NCBI GenBank assembly: GCA_950097015.1
Contig: CATNEN010000001.1
Coordinates: 15,555,001 to 15,619,000 of the forward strand
Source of the DNA: Macrostomum hystrix
Lineage: Eukaryota; Platyhelminthes; Macrostomidae
Direction of reading: 5' to 3'
DNA: 64,000 nucleotides
Part shown: piece by piece, positions 1-12,100 of the stretch
Layout of the letters: each line of letters begins with the position of its first letter
Position numbering within the stretch: the stretch's first letter is position 1
Program-made: the position numbers and the translations under genes
Notes under the pieces: generated by a model
What the model was told of the DNA's origin: nothing
The model's database searches: none
What the model saw: only the letters and a program-made list of their open reading frames with translations

Positions 1-109
1 TTCTGGAAGTTTTTTCATCGGATAGAGCTGGAAATTCTAGCCTGTGAATCGTTTACTAACTAGCACCTAGACATCTAATTAAGCCTTCTATTTGAGACTT
101 ACTAGAATT

Positions 110-1073
110 CAGGGGTCGGCAAACTCCGGCCCGCGGGCCAGATGCGGCCCTCGAAGCTCCCAAATCCGGCCCGTTGCCCCTTCTGACATCTACAGTGTCC
201 TGTTTCATCTCTCTCGTGTCTAATCTCTCCCGTGTCTTATCTCTCCCGTGTCTTATCTCTCCCGTGTCTTATCTCTCCCGTGTCTTATCTCACACGTGTC
301 TAATCTCTCCCGTGTCTAATCTCTCGCGTGTCTCATCTCTCCCGTGTCTAATCTCTCCCGTGTCTCATCTCTCCCGTGTCTAATCTCTCCCGTGTCTAAT
401 CTCTCCTGTTTCTCATCTCTCCCGTGTCTAATCTTTCCCGTGTCTAATCTCTCCTGTTTCTCATCTCTCCCCTGTCTCGTCTTTCTTGAGTCTTATCTCT
501 CCCGTGTCTCATCTCTCCTGTTTCTCATCTTCTTCCATGTCTAATCTCTCCCCTGTCTTATCTCTCCCGTGTCTCATCTCTCCCGTGTCTAATCTCTCCC
601 GTGTCTAATCTCTCCCGTGTCTTATCTCTCCCGTGTCTTATCTCTCCCGTGTCTAATCTCTCCCGTGTCTTATCTCTCCCGTGTCTTATCTCTCCCGTGT
701 CTAATCTCTCGCGTGTCTCATCTCTCCCGTGTCTCATCTCTCCCGTGTCTAATCTCTCCCGTGTCTAATCTCTCCTGTTTCTCATCTCTCCCGTGTCTAA
801 TCTTTCCCGTGTCTAATCTCTCCTGTTTCTCATCTCTCCCCTGTCTCGTCTTTCTTGAGTCTTATCTCTCCCGTGTCTCATCTCTCCCGTGTCTCATCTC
901 TCCCGTGTCTAATCTCTCCCGTGTCTTATCTCTCCCGTGTCTCATCTCTCCCGTGTCTCATCTCTCCCGTGTCTCATCTCTCCTCTATCTCATATTTATA
1001 CAGTCAATGCGGCCCGCTGTCGTCTTTTAGGTTCTCTCTTTGGCCCGCCAGCAAATAAGTTTGCCTACCCCTG
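110..1073. mobile_element. hAT-like MITE with a minisatellite core
   Basis: The left end CAGGGGTCGGCAAACT (110-125) and the reverse complement of the right end, CAGGGGTAGGCAAACT (1073-1058), form a 16-bp terminal inverted repeat with one mismatch. Both ends carry GC-rich subterminal GCGGGCC/GGCCCGC motifs. This is the layout of hAT superfamily MITEs. The 8-bp flanks (CTAGAATT and TACTATAT) do not match, so the target duplication has decayed or was lost. Between the ends there is no transposase, only a 15-bp minisatellite. Confidence 0.75.
193..1000 (+). repeat. Minisatellite, 15-bp unit ATCTCTCCCGTGTCT
   Basis: About 54 copies of ATCTCTCCCGTGTCT with variants (ATCTCTCCTGTTTCT, ATCTTTCCCGTGTCT). 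A sub-block starting with the TTTCTTGAGTCT variant occurs twice (near 480 and 850), showing internal segmental duplication. The open frames across it are a by-product of the period being divisible by three. The same unit recurs at 37118-37594 (minus) and 39100-39735 (plus). Confidence 0.95.
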
Positions 1074-1384
1074 TACTATATGACTCGCTTGGCTGGTTCG
1101 GGTAAGATGTGACTTGTCAGGTGACAACATTGATGCCAGGAGCTTGCATGGTTATTGATTTCAGCCTGTACCTAACCGATCGCAAACCATGCGTTGTAGA
1201 AAATGGTAACTTATGGACACTTAATAGCAGCCTGAGCTGGAACATTGTGCCCAGTGGCGCGTGATGGCATGCCAACAATCGCAGAATGTTAACATCGTAA
1301 TAAGTCAGGCTAGTACAACAAACTAGTACAATATGCCCGCTGTTGCAGAAACCGATTGTTTTCGAATCCAAATCGAAACTAATA
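1074..1384. other. 3' flank of the alpha2delta gene, nothing recognised
   Basis: Unique-looking sequence between the alpha2delta stop codon (1385) and the hAT-like MITE. It presumably holds the 3' UTR, but no AATAAA or ATTAAA was seen on the minus strand. The 84-codon minus-strand open frame here has no family features. Confidence 0.4.
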
Positions 1385-3116
1385 CTAATAGTAGCCAGTG
1401 TTAAATGCCAGGTAAGCAGCAGCCAGGCTTGTTGTTGTCAGTAGCAACCCCGCGGTTGACCGGCCCCCTGAACCTCCGCATTCGCTCGAATCCTCCTGGA
1501 AGAGTTCAGCAGTTAAGAGTCATTTTCTCATTTATTAACCTTTTTTTTATTTTTAATTTATATTTTCTGTGCAATTTTTTGTCGCAACGCAAAATTTTGG
1601 CATCCGTTTCTGTTAATTAATTCAATTGGTGTGGCATAGCCTCTTCTATCAGCAGTCAAATCGTGACAGCACTCCTGTCATCATCAAAATTAAAAATTGC
1701 ATTATAAAACTGTTGGCCTAACTGTGATAAGCTTTGCCGGCTCAGACACTGAGCTCAAGTGAAGCCCGGAACAACTTTATCTAATTTATTTTTTGTTTTC
1801 CACAAAATTCATGTGCCCAGGCCTGAGCCTGTGTCTGTGAATGCTGTCTGGTCATTCTCCATTACCTGCGCCAAAGTATAGAATGCAGTATTTCGGTTTA
1901 GATAAGCGCGTAGATTAGTTAATTGCTGTCTATAAATATTTGCAGAAAGATATCGCTTTATTTACGAGCGTAGCTCAATTATTCAATTATTCAACTTTTG
2001 ACTTCCTATAAAATGCTGAGAAATCTTTAGATAATGAAAGCACCTAACAGAATATTTTTAAAGACCACTTAACAATGAATGACAATATAATTCAAGGCCA
2101 CCCTCATAACCGCCGCCCCTACTAACACACAAATCCGCCCCTCCTAACACACGAATCCGCCTCTCTTAAAACACGAATCCGCCCCTCCTAACACACAAAT
2201 CCGCCCCTCCTAACACACGAATCCGCCCCTACTAACACACGAATCCGCCCCTCCTAACACACGAATCCGCCTCTCTTAAAACCCGAATCCGCCCCTCCTA
2301 ACACACAAATCCGCCCCTCCTAACACTCAAATCCGCCCCTCCTAACACACAAATCCGCCCCTCCTAACACACAAATCCGCCCCTCCTAACACACAAATCC
2401 GCCCCTCCTAACACACGAATCCGCCCCTCCTAACACACAAATCCGCCCCTACTAACACACGAATCCGCCCCTACTAACACACGAATCCGCCCCTCCTAAC
2501 ACACAAATCCGCCCCTCCTAACACACAAATCCGCCCCTCCTAACACACAAATCCGCCCCTCCTAACACACAAATCCGCCCCTCCTAACACACAAATCCGC
2601 CCCTCCTAACACACGAATCCGCCCCTCCTAACACACAAATCCGCCCCTCCTAACACACAAATCCGCCTCTCTTAACACACGAATCCGCCTCTCTTAACAC
2701 ACGAATCCGCCCCTCCTAACACACGAATCCGCCCTTCCAAATAAAAATGTCCGCCCCTACCAACACACAAATCCGCCCCTTCATTCGTACAGGCAAGGCT
2801 CACCTTCGGGTGCCAGTTGTAGCAGCTGGTTGGCCTACTCCGGAATCGAGGCTCGGCCGTGCACACATCCGGGCCGGGGTCCTCTCGCGGCTCCCTGCGC
2901 AGTTCAATAAAATCGAGTCCGGGATCGCCTGAGCTGTCTCGTCCGCCAATCCCAGAGCCCGAGTTTGTTGGCCAGGCCATCAGCAGCGATGGGTCCAAGG
3001 GACCTGGCGGCTTACTGGCAGCAGCCAGGACTAAGTTGGTGCCGTTCAGAAACAGCACGGTGATGAGGCGGCCGACGCCATCCCGTGATTGATAGCTGTC
3101 GCTGGCCTGCGGTCGC
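1385..3116 (-). CDS. CACNA2D: alpha2delta exons 23-24: C-terminus with probable GPI-anchor signal
   Basis: Exon 23 (3116-2804) encodes VLFLNGTNLVLAA (family SNLFMVVVDS) and ends SRPTSCYNWHPK|, matching family RRPESCHGFHP. Exon 24 (1495-1385) starts EDSSECGGSGGRST and then runs through a hydrophobic tail (AGLLLTTTSLAAAYLAF) to TAG at 1385-1387. The CGG followed by a hydrophobic C-terminus is the arrangement at which alpha2delta proteins are processed to a GPI anchor. The join CYNWHPK|EDSSECGG reproduces the family's CHGFHPEENARECGG, which makes this small terminal exon secure. No convincing AATAAA was seen downstream. Confidence 0.9.
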
Positions 3117-6100
3117 CTGGAAGGCGGTGGAGTGAATTCTGAAGCTGATGATTGTTCTCAGTGTTTTAGCTGCAGAACTCTGGAATGTCCATCAGGCTGC
3201 AGATGCTAGGAGACTGTGCGCAAGCAAACACTCGCACAGGGGTGTACATCTGCCCTGACTTTCAGGCAGTGTGCAGTTTCACAGGGGTTGTAAGTCTAGT
3301 GGTTAGAGCGTCGGATTAACGACTTGAAGGTCGGGGGTTCGATTGCCGACCCCTCAGGAACAATTTGTGGCCATTAGCAAGACACTTGACTCTGCATTGC
3401 TTCATTGCATTAGCTGGATTGATTGATGGTGGGTGTGGCGTCCCCCCAGTCCATGAACTGAATAGCTAGCTGTACGCAGCCTTCAGATGCGCCGCGCAAT
3501 AGCTGCGGCTGTGCTGTCGGCTGCACATCCGGCCCAATTGGGGCAGGTTTAATGATATATTATTCTTTTTATTACACTTTCACTTACCTAGGGCTTGGGC
3601 CATAGACTACACGGCACGCCCAAAGCCTTCTCTCAGCGGCTGTTCCGCAAATAAACGTTAGGGTTGGGCCATAGACTACATGGCACGCCCAAAGCCTTCT
3701 CTCAGCGGCTGTTCCGCAAATAAACGTTAGGGTTGGGCCATAGACTACATGGCACGCCCAAAGCCTTCTCTCAGCGGCTGTTCCGCAAATAAATGTTAGG
3801 GTTGGGCCATAGACTACATGGCACGCCCAAAGCCTTCTCTCAGCGGCTGTTCCGCAAATAAACGTTAGGGTTGGGCCATAGACTACATGGCACGCCCAAA
3901 GCCTTCTCTCAGCGGCTGTTCCGCAAATAAACGTTAGGGTTGGGCCATAGACTACATGGCACGCCCAAAGCCTTCTCTCAGCGGCTGTTCCGCAAATAAA
4001 CGTTATTTCGGGAAGTTTGACGCGAAAGTTGAAAGAGGAATTCTGTTTTTTGTAATCTTTTTCCGCCCATGAGGACCAATTTCTTGACATCCCACCGAGT
4101 GTTGTGCACTAACGATCGGAAAGTAAACTCTCGTCTGTTCATGCTTGAGTGTATGAAATAAAATAACCGTACGTATAAACGGCGTTTAGTCGAAAGGGTA
4201 CAATTGATTCCTTAGTCGCAAGATCCTCAAATGCCAGGTTTTTTATAAATTGCTACGCTTGCCTTTCTATCCTATTTTCCAATAGATGGGATCTGTTAAC
4301 TGTCTGACTGTCTGACAGTACCACATCATTGTCGTACTAGGCTCATCTGGAGCCACAATGGATAATCCGAGACAAGTTTGGCAGTCTCACAAGTCTGCCA
4401 ATATATAGGGGCAATATACAATAGTTTTATTGCCCCTATAGTGGTGCTATAATAATACTGTCTGAGAATTCCGACTCTGCAATTAACAGATCACTTCATA
4501 ACTAGTGTTGATAGCCCAGTCATTTACTCCCAAAACAAAACTGTCTATAATCTCGTTAATCAAATTTTTATTTCTAGCTTAGAATTGAGCATGGAACAAT
4601 GAAGTTTCGATCGCAGCCAGACCAAATCAATGAGTACAATGCACTAATAAGCGGTATAAGGCTTCCAGACTAAACGAAAACTAATTTTATTTATGAACTC
4701 AGTGCTAGCAAAAAGCCTAGGCCGAATGAAAATCAATGAGGTTAACAGACCTAGGTTTTCTTGATCTAAAAAAATAATTTGCTCTCTAAAAATAGCAAAA
4801 ACAAGTTAAGTAAACGATTCTACAGTTTAATTTACCTTAAAAATCAATCACGCTGTTTTTTATCACTAACCAGTTTCTTAGAAAGACAGCAAGCAAAAAT
4901 AGCAGCAAATAGCACTGGTTCACACCCTGGGTTAGTGTTTAGGTAAAGCATTTGAAGCACAGACATTGGTTTACAATTGGCATAGTAACGCATGGCATAG
5001 CAGGCAAAATTGAAGAGATTGGGGTCTACTGAGTAGCATGGTTGGTATGTACTCTAAGTAACAATACCTAGCAGTGGCAATACCGAACAACTGGCAGTAA
5101 CTAACAGGTGATTTTTCCATCTTACACACACACGACTTCAATTAGAAACTTACTTTTAGCTCGGTGGGCTGAAGTTCGCACTGCTTTAATTGTGCAATCA
5201 GATTTTCTAGTGCGCATACGTACTGGAATCAACTAGCTAAGTTGCATGTTTCCGTGATATTTATACCTGTTCAGAAACCTGCAAATGGGCATTTCACGGC
5301 TTATTAAGCATTGCTGAATGGTGATAAAACTGTGTTAGTTTAGTACATTGCCTCTGTTTTTTATGCAACACGAAGACAACACAAATATAGGATAAGTATT
5401 CTCTCTTTTAACTCACTCTAACTTAAAACTATCTTTCTGTATACTTCTCTCCTTCCCCTTCTCTCCCTCCCTTCTCTCCTTACGCTTCTCTCCCTCCACT
5501 TCTCTCCTTCTCCTTCTCTCCCTCCCCTTCTCTCCTTCCCCTTCTCTCCCTCCCCTTCTCTCCCTCCTCTTCTCTCCCTCCCCTTCTCTCCCTCCCCTTC
5601 TCTCCCTCCCCTTCTCTCCCTCCACTTCTCTCCCTCCCCTTCTCTCCCTCCCCTTCTCTCCCTCCCTTTCTCTCCCTCCCCCTTCTCTCCCTCCCTTCTC
5701 TCCCTCCCTTCTCTCCCTCCCTTCTCTCCCTCCCCTTCTCTACCTCCCCTTCTCTCCCTCCCCTTCTCCACCTCTCCTTCTCCACCTCTCCTTCTCCACC
5801 TCCCCTTCTCTCCCTCCCCTTCTCTACCCCCCTTCTCCACCTCCTCTTCTCTCCCTCCCCTTCTCTCCCTCCTCTTCTCTACCTCCCCTTCTCTACCTCC
5901 CCTTCTCTCCCTCCCTTCTCTCCCTCCCCTTCTCCACCTCTCCTTCTCCACCTCTCCTTCTCCACCTCCCCTTCTCTCCCTCCCCTTCTCTCCCTCCCCT
6001 TCTCTCCCTCCTCTTCTCTCCCTCCTCTTCTCCACCTCCCCTTCTCTACCTCCCCTTCTCTCCTTCCCCTTCTCTACCTCCCCTTCTCTCCCTCCCCTTC

Positions 6101-9100
6101 TCTACCTCCCCTTCTCTCCCTCCTCTTCTCCACCTCCCCTTCTCTACCTCCCCTTCTCTCCCTCCCCTTCTCTACCTCCCCTTCTCTCCCTCCCCTTCTC
6201 TCCCTCCCCTTCTCTACCTCCCCTTCTCTACCTCCCCTTCTCTACCTCCCCTTCTCTCCCTCCTCTTCTCTCCCTCCCCTTCTCTCCCTCCCCTTCTCTA
6301 CCTCCCCTTCTCTCCCTCCTCTTCTCCACCTCCCCTTCTGTACCTCCCCTTCTCTCCCTCCCCTTCTCTACCTCCCCTTCTCTCCCTCCTCTTCTCTCCC
6401 TCCCCTTCTCTACCTCCCCTTCTCTACCTCCCCTTCTCCACCTCCCCTTCTCCACCTCTGCTTCTCCAAGGAGATACCTTATAGATACCCAAATACCTGG
6501 GCACCATAAGCAAGAGAATCGCAAAATGAATAAGCAGCAAGAAAATGAAAAAAGCGCCTACCGGTAGTACCGATAGCCCAGCTTGATGCAGCTCTCGTTG
6601 ATGTTGACCGATGATGTGGCTTCTTGACTGAGCACAGGAGCGGCCAGCCAGAGCAGAGTGTTGGCCACGCCCAGGTGATGCCCGGCGATCAAGGCCGCTG
6701 ATAGGGGCGGCAGCGACAGCAGAAGGCTGGACAAGACAGCTCGCGGCTTGCCTGAATTCGATGCCCGCTTTGAGGACTGCTTCGGACAGCTCGCTTGGTA
6801 GTCAAACTCCTTCTCGCTGGCGATGAAGTAGATTGAGAAGTAGATTGAGTAGACTGAGAAGTGTAACGAGCTGATTGAGAAGTAGATAAAGTGGATTAGG
6901 AGGTAGAGTGAGTAGATTGAGTGAGTAGAGTGAGGAGATTATTAAAGAATATTATGTTCCAAGTGACGGCATCTCACCTGGCATAGACTGACAGGTTAAA
7001 CACCAAATGTCTCATTAGCGGCTTATCCACATGGCCCAGAAAGTGTCCGATGGACTGAAAATTCTCATTAGCCGACACAATGTAGCCGCCGTCTTCAAGA
7101 AGGTAGCAGGTGTTGTTCACCCGGTCCAGATCGCACAGAGAGCCGAAGGTCGAGTTAAAAATCGACTGAGATATCCAGCGCCACGACAGACTGGCTCCAA
7201 CTACTGCAAGTAGGTAGCGACGGTTTGGGATACGAAAATATTAACGATTCTAGTTTAACAGCAGAAGGACTGTTTTTCCCCTCTAAGGAAATGTTTTTCC
7301 ACCATTTCGATCGAAATTTTCCACCCTTTACGATGAACTAACTTTCAAAGCCGACAATGCGAGCTCTTTTGTTGTTTGTCTCCCACTTGGTGTCTTGCCT
7401 GAGAGGTTAAAAATATATATTGAAAGTACATGCCCATCAACACCTAAATTAATGTTTGAAGCCAGATGAAAAAAATGCAAGACGAAATAGAAGTTATTTT
7501 TTTGTGAAATTGATCTACTCTAACTTGGGCAGGCCGGTGTCGCGGACGAAATTGAAGTTACTTAGTTTGAAAAAGAAGTTGGAAACCTATATACTAATAG
7601 GCTGGTTTTAGTCTAACTTGACTAACCAGCCACTTTGAAGCCATCTGGCAGTGTCACTGCCTGAAACATTGTCACTGGCGGAGGCTGCTCGGACAGTTCT
7701 TGAAGCAGCTTTTGCTGCTTTTTTTGTTGCTGCTGCTGCTGCTGCACAGTGACACCCTGAAACCGGCAGTCGGTGCAAACCTGCGGCAGCGGCAGCGGCG
7801 TCGGTGTCATTCTTCTGTTGCTGTGCTCGCCGCTTTGTACAGTTGTTGTTCTCACAGCTGCTGCCGCGACCCCCGAAGCTGCGGCTATGTTGGCGTTGAA
7901 GTTGAAGAAGTCGGACAGAGGGTCGTTTGCTGACGACATCACTTGAAAAATGCCTAAAAGTATTTTTTTGTGTTCGATACTTTCCGATCGTTGATTTTTA
8001 ACAGTAGAACTACAAAGGGGGGAATCCCTTTCCTAGAAAAGACAATTATTTTTGCTGCACCCGAACGGAGCAACGCAAGCACTCGAAACTCAAGAACTTG
8101 GGCCAACTTTTTGTTGCGCATCTTCTGAAGCAAGAATCAAGTCACCGGCCCTTCAGTATGTCGAGATATTCAACGGTTCTGGCCGAAGGTCAGATTTTTC
8201 CCGTAAGAGCTACCCTATACGCGAATTAGCACTGCGCCTCACTGCGGCCTTGCCAGGCCTTCAAACTTTATCAGCATGTCACCCGAATGTGCCTGCATCA
8301 TCTGCGACTTCGGTAGTCACCTACTTTTACCGTGAATAGGGGTGTAATACAGTAGCTGTTTTGTAAAAAAATCTGGCTTTCGGCCAGAACCATTGAATAT
8401 CTCGATGGTCTGAAGGCAAGGTGACTTGATTCATGTTTCAAAAGATGCGCAACAAAAATTTGGCCCGCATACTTAAGTTCGTTTTGTTAGAAATTGAAGT
8501 GGGTGTGGCGACTGCCAATAAATTCTGCTTTTATGCTCTACCTCTGTATCTAAAACAACTGAACTCGTCTAATTTGTCTGCTAAGTCGAGTTCAATAGGT
8601 TCAACAGACAATCACCTCCTGTTTTAAAAGGTATCACAGAAGCGAAAATGATGTCCGGCTGCTCAAATGCTCTCTGATAATAGCCCTCGAACCAGCCTTC
8701 TCGCCAGCTGTCGTATCGCCAGGTCTCAGCGGCCGGTTGGACGCCCATCACGCCAGACAGGCCCGTCAGGAACACCGACTGGGCAGCAGAGGGGGCGCTG
8801 CTGGCGGAACGATCGGCGAGTAGCCGGGCGAAAAAGTTCTCGTAGAGTGCCATGTCCATGGACACAGCCTTCAGCCAGTGGCTGTGGCACAGGGTGCTGC
8901 CATTGTGCAGGAATGTCTGTAGAAGGTTGGCCATGCTCGCTGGAGCATTGCGAATCAGCTCTGCGTCTGCTGCTGAACTGGACTCATTGCTGGCTGGCTG
9001 CTGCTGCTGCTTTGTTGGTGGCTGAGTTGAGGGCCATGGGCGTCTAACAGGCTGTGAGGTATGGAATATGCAAATAAATGGTACAATTTTTTAAATTAAA

Positions 9101-12100
9101 AACCAACCTTGTGATTGACAATCGCAAGATTGAATGTATTTTTAAGGGAAATCACAGAGCGCTGTCAGATTCATATAGCCGCCTAGCTCCATGACATTGA
9201 CACTGGGCAGATATTGGCGATTTCGATTCACTTTGCAGAAAACACAGGCAACTTCCGTTTTGTTGAGCAGATAAAAATGCTTCATTAGAAAGCAGAATAT
9301 GTTTTCTTAATGTATAGCTAGTAAGTTTTAAATTTTGCGGATTTAACTCTTAACTCTCGGATAAAATACTTCGAACTCTAAGTGTATGCAGACTGCATGT
9401 AAAGCACTCATAACATGCATCATTGTTTCTTTGTTTTCAATGGTGTCTCCTGAAATCTCCACAGATCATAGCTTACAGATTGAGAAGTTTTTGTTGGACT
9501 TGGCGTTGAAAATTGCGCAGCCTGCGAGGCGGTCGGTCTCGGCGGCTTCGAGTTCGGCGGTATGTAGTACTCGGTGCAGTAGGGCATTTTCGTCGGTACC
9601 ACGTAGTCGAATGCTGCACTCGGGTATCGGACAGTGGTGCGACCGGATTCCGAGTAAAGGGGCATTGCGAGGTCGCCGAGTTGCTGCACTGGCTGGACTA
9701 TTTCAAGGTCAAATTTGAGCTCAGCAGTTGAGTTGTCACCGCTTGATGGCTGCTTGGGATCCACAGTTCTCACGGTGACACGAATGGCATCGTTGAACAC
9801 AGCGTATCTGTTGCCCTCCGGTGGCATAACTACCGAAATGCTGCGAAATGTAGTCGTTTTTTAATTGAGATTGCAACAGTTCTTGTAATATTGGACCCCA
9901 AAAAGAGCTGAGAAAATTCAATTCGACTTCATCAAACTTATTTGTGAATTTTTTAGTATGTATATAGTACAGTATGCACATATCGCCTAGACAAGTAACT
10001 TTGCACGCTTTTGCATTTAATTGTACAATATTTTTAATTCCGCTCTAAACCCTTAGTAACAGTATTTTCGTTAATATTTACAAGAAGGCTGTGGGCGTTC
10101 GTACATCATTTTCTACAGTCGAACCGCAGCTAGCAAAAAGGCAATTTTGTCCATTTTACAGACTCCTGAGCACACTCACACAGATACTATACGCAGGCAC
10201 CTACTCACACAGGTGTGTACATCTGCTCTGACTTCCTCATCGTCAGGCAGTGAGCCTTGGAGGCTGGCCCTCAAGGGCGTAAATTGCACGACAAGCCTTC
10301 AAGGCCTCTCTCAGAGACCTCTGTCACTTCCCCTGACTCACGAAATGACACATAAGAATAGCTTTAACCCTTTACTTCTATCTAATAAATTTAGAGACAG
10401 CGTGATGGATGGCTTACGCAAACACAGTGCTGTTCACATTGGTGAATGCATAGGTTCGCTCGGCCATAAAGGTGTGCGCATCGTCAGCTATTTTCAGCAG
10501 CGTAGAGATGGTCTCCCGCTGAATGCGTTCAGTGGCCGCGCCCTGGCCGCTGGTGGTGTTGACGATGCGCATGCGAACCCGGCGCTTCTCAGGACTGTCG
10601 AATTCCATTTCGATCAGGTCCACGTTCGGCGGATCCCTGAGCCAGCCGTTCTGTGATGGCGGGAGAATTTCAGGAAATTGTTCGCGACATAAACTGCAAA
10701 GCTGTGAACAGTCGCGACTGCTCAAGGCATGTTTAGGTTTGAGCTTAAGTTAGTAGCTTAGAGTTTGAGATGGTCGCTTAGAGCTTGAGTTAGTAGCTTA
10801 GAGTTTGAGATGGTCGCTTAGAGCTTGAGATGGTAGGTTAGAGTTTGAGAAGGTAGCTTAGAGTTTGAGATCGTAGGTTAGAGCTTGAAATGGTAGGTTA
10901 GAGCTTGAGTTAGTAGCTTAGAGTTTGAGATGATAGGTTAGAGCTTGAGATGGTAGGTTAGAGCTTGAGATGGTAGGTTAGAGTTTGAGATGGTAGGTTA
11001 GAGCTTGAGATGGTAGGTTAGAGTTTGAGATGTTAGGTTAGAGTTTGAGATGGTAGGTTAGAGCTTGAGATGGTAGGTTAGAGCTTGAGATGGTAGGTTA
11101 GAGCTTGAGATGGTAGGTTAGACCTTGAGATGGTAGGTTAGAGCTTGAGATGGTAGGTTAGAGCTTGAGATGGTAGGTTAGAGCTTGAGATGGTAGGTTA
11201 GAGCTTGAAATGGTAGTTTAGAGCTTGAAATGGTAGTTTAGAGCTTGAGATGGTAGGTTAGAGCTTGAGATGTTAGGTTAGAGCTTGAGATGGTAGGTTA
11301 GAGTTTGAGATGGTAGGTTAGAGCTTGAGATGGTTGGTTAGAGCTTGAGATGGTAGGTTAGAGCTTGAGATGGTAGGTTAGAGCTTGAGATGGTAGGTTA
11401 GAGCTTGAGATGGTAGGTTAGAGCTTGAGATGGTAGGTTAGAGCTTGAGATGGTAGGTTAGAGTTTGAGATCGTAGGTTAGAGCTTGAGATGGTAGTTTA
11501 GAGCTTGAGATGGTAGGTTAGAGCTTGAGATGGTTGGTTAGAGCTTGAGATGGTAGGTTAGAGCTTGAGATGGTAGGTTAGAGCTTGAGATGGTTGGTTA
11601 GAGCTTGAGATGGTAGGTTAGAGCTTGAGATGGTAGGTTAGAGCTTGAGATGGTAGGTTAGAGCTTGAGATGGTAGGTTAGAGCTTTAAATGGTAGTTTA
11701 GAGCTTGAGATGGTAGGTTAGAGTTTGAGATGGTAGGTTAGAGTTTGAGATGGTAGGTTAGAGCTTGAGATGGTAGGTTAGAGCTTGAAATGGTAGTTTA
11801 GAGCTTGAGATGTTAGGTTAGAGCTTGAGATGGTAGGTTAGAGTTTGAGATGGTAGGTTAGAGCTTGAGATGGTTGGTTAGAGCTTGAGATGGTAGGTTA
11901 GAGCTTGAGATGGTAGGTTAGAGCTTGAGATGGTAGGTTAGAGCTTGAGATGGTAGGTTAGAGCTTGAGATGGTAGGTTAGAGCTTGAGATGGTAGGTTA
12001 GAGTTTGAGATCGTAGGTTAGAGCTTGAGATGGTAGTTTAGAGCTTGAGATGGTAGGTTAGAGCTTTAAATGGTAGTTTAGAGCTTGAGATGGTAGGTTA

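Noticed and set aside
3300-3350. tRNA gene
   Set aside because: A and B boxes are present but the acceptor stem and cloverleaf are not maintained and a SINE body follows; the same holds for the copies at 34690, 43815 and 48660.
3584-4090. 168-codon frame with a repeated 23-residue motif
   Set aside because: Comes from six 69-bp repeats in an intron of the opposite-context gene; no start context, and likely SINE-derived.
5413-6524. Glu/Arg/Gly/Lys-rich minus-strand open frames
   Set aside because: They are translations of the 14-bp polypyrimidine minisatellite inside alpha2delta intron 22.
9153-9300. Possible extra alpha2delta exon between exons 18 and 19
   Set aside because: A frame (KHFYLLNKTEVACVFCK onward) is open and phase-compatible, but the acceptor is poor, no family block matches, and exons 18 and 19 join in phase without it.
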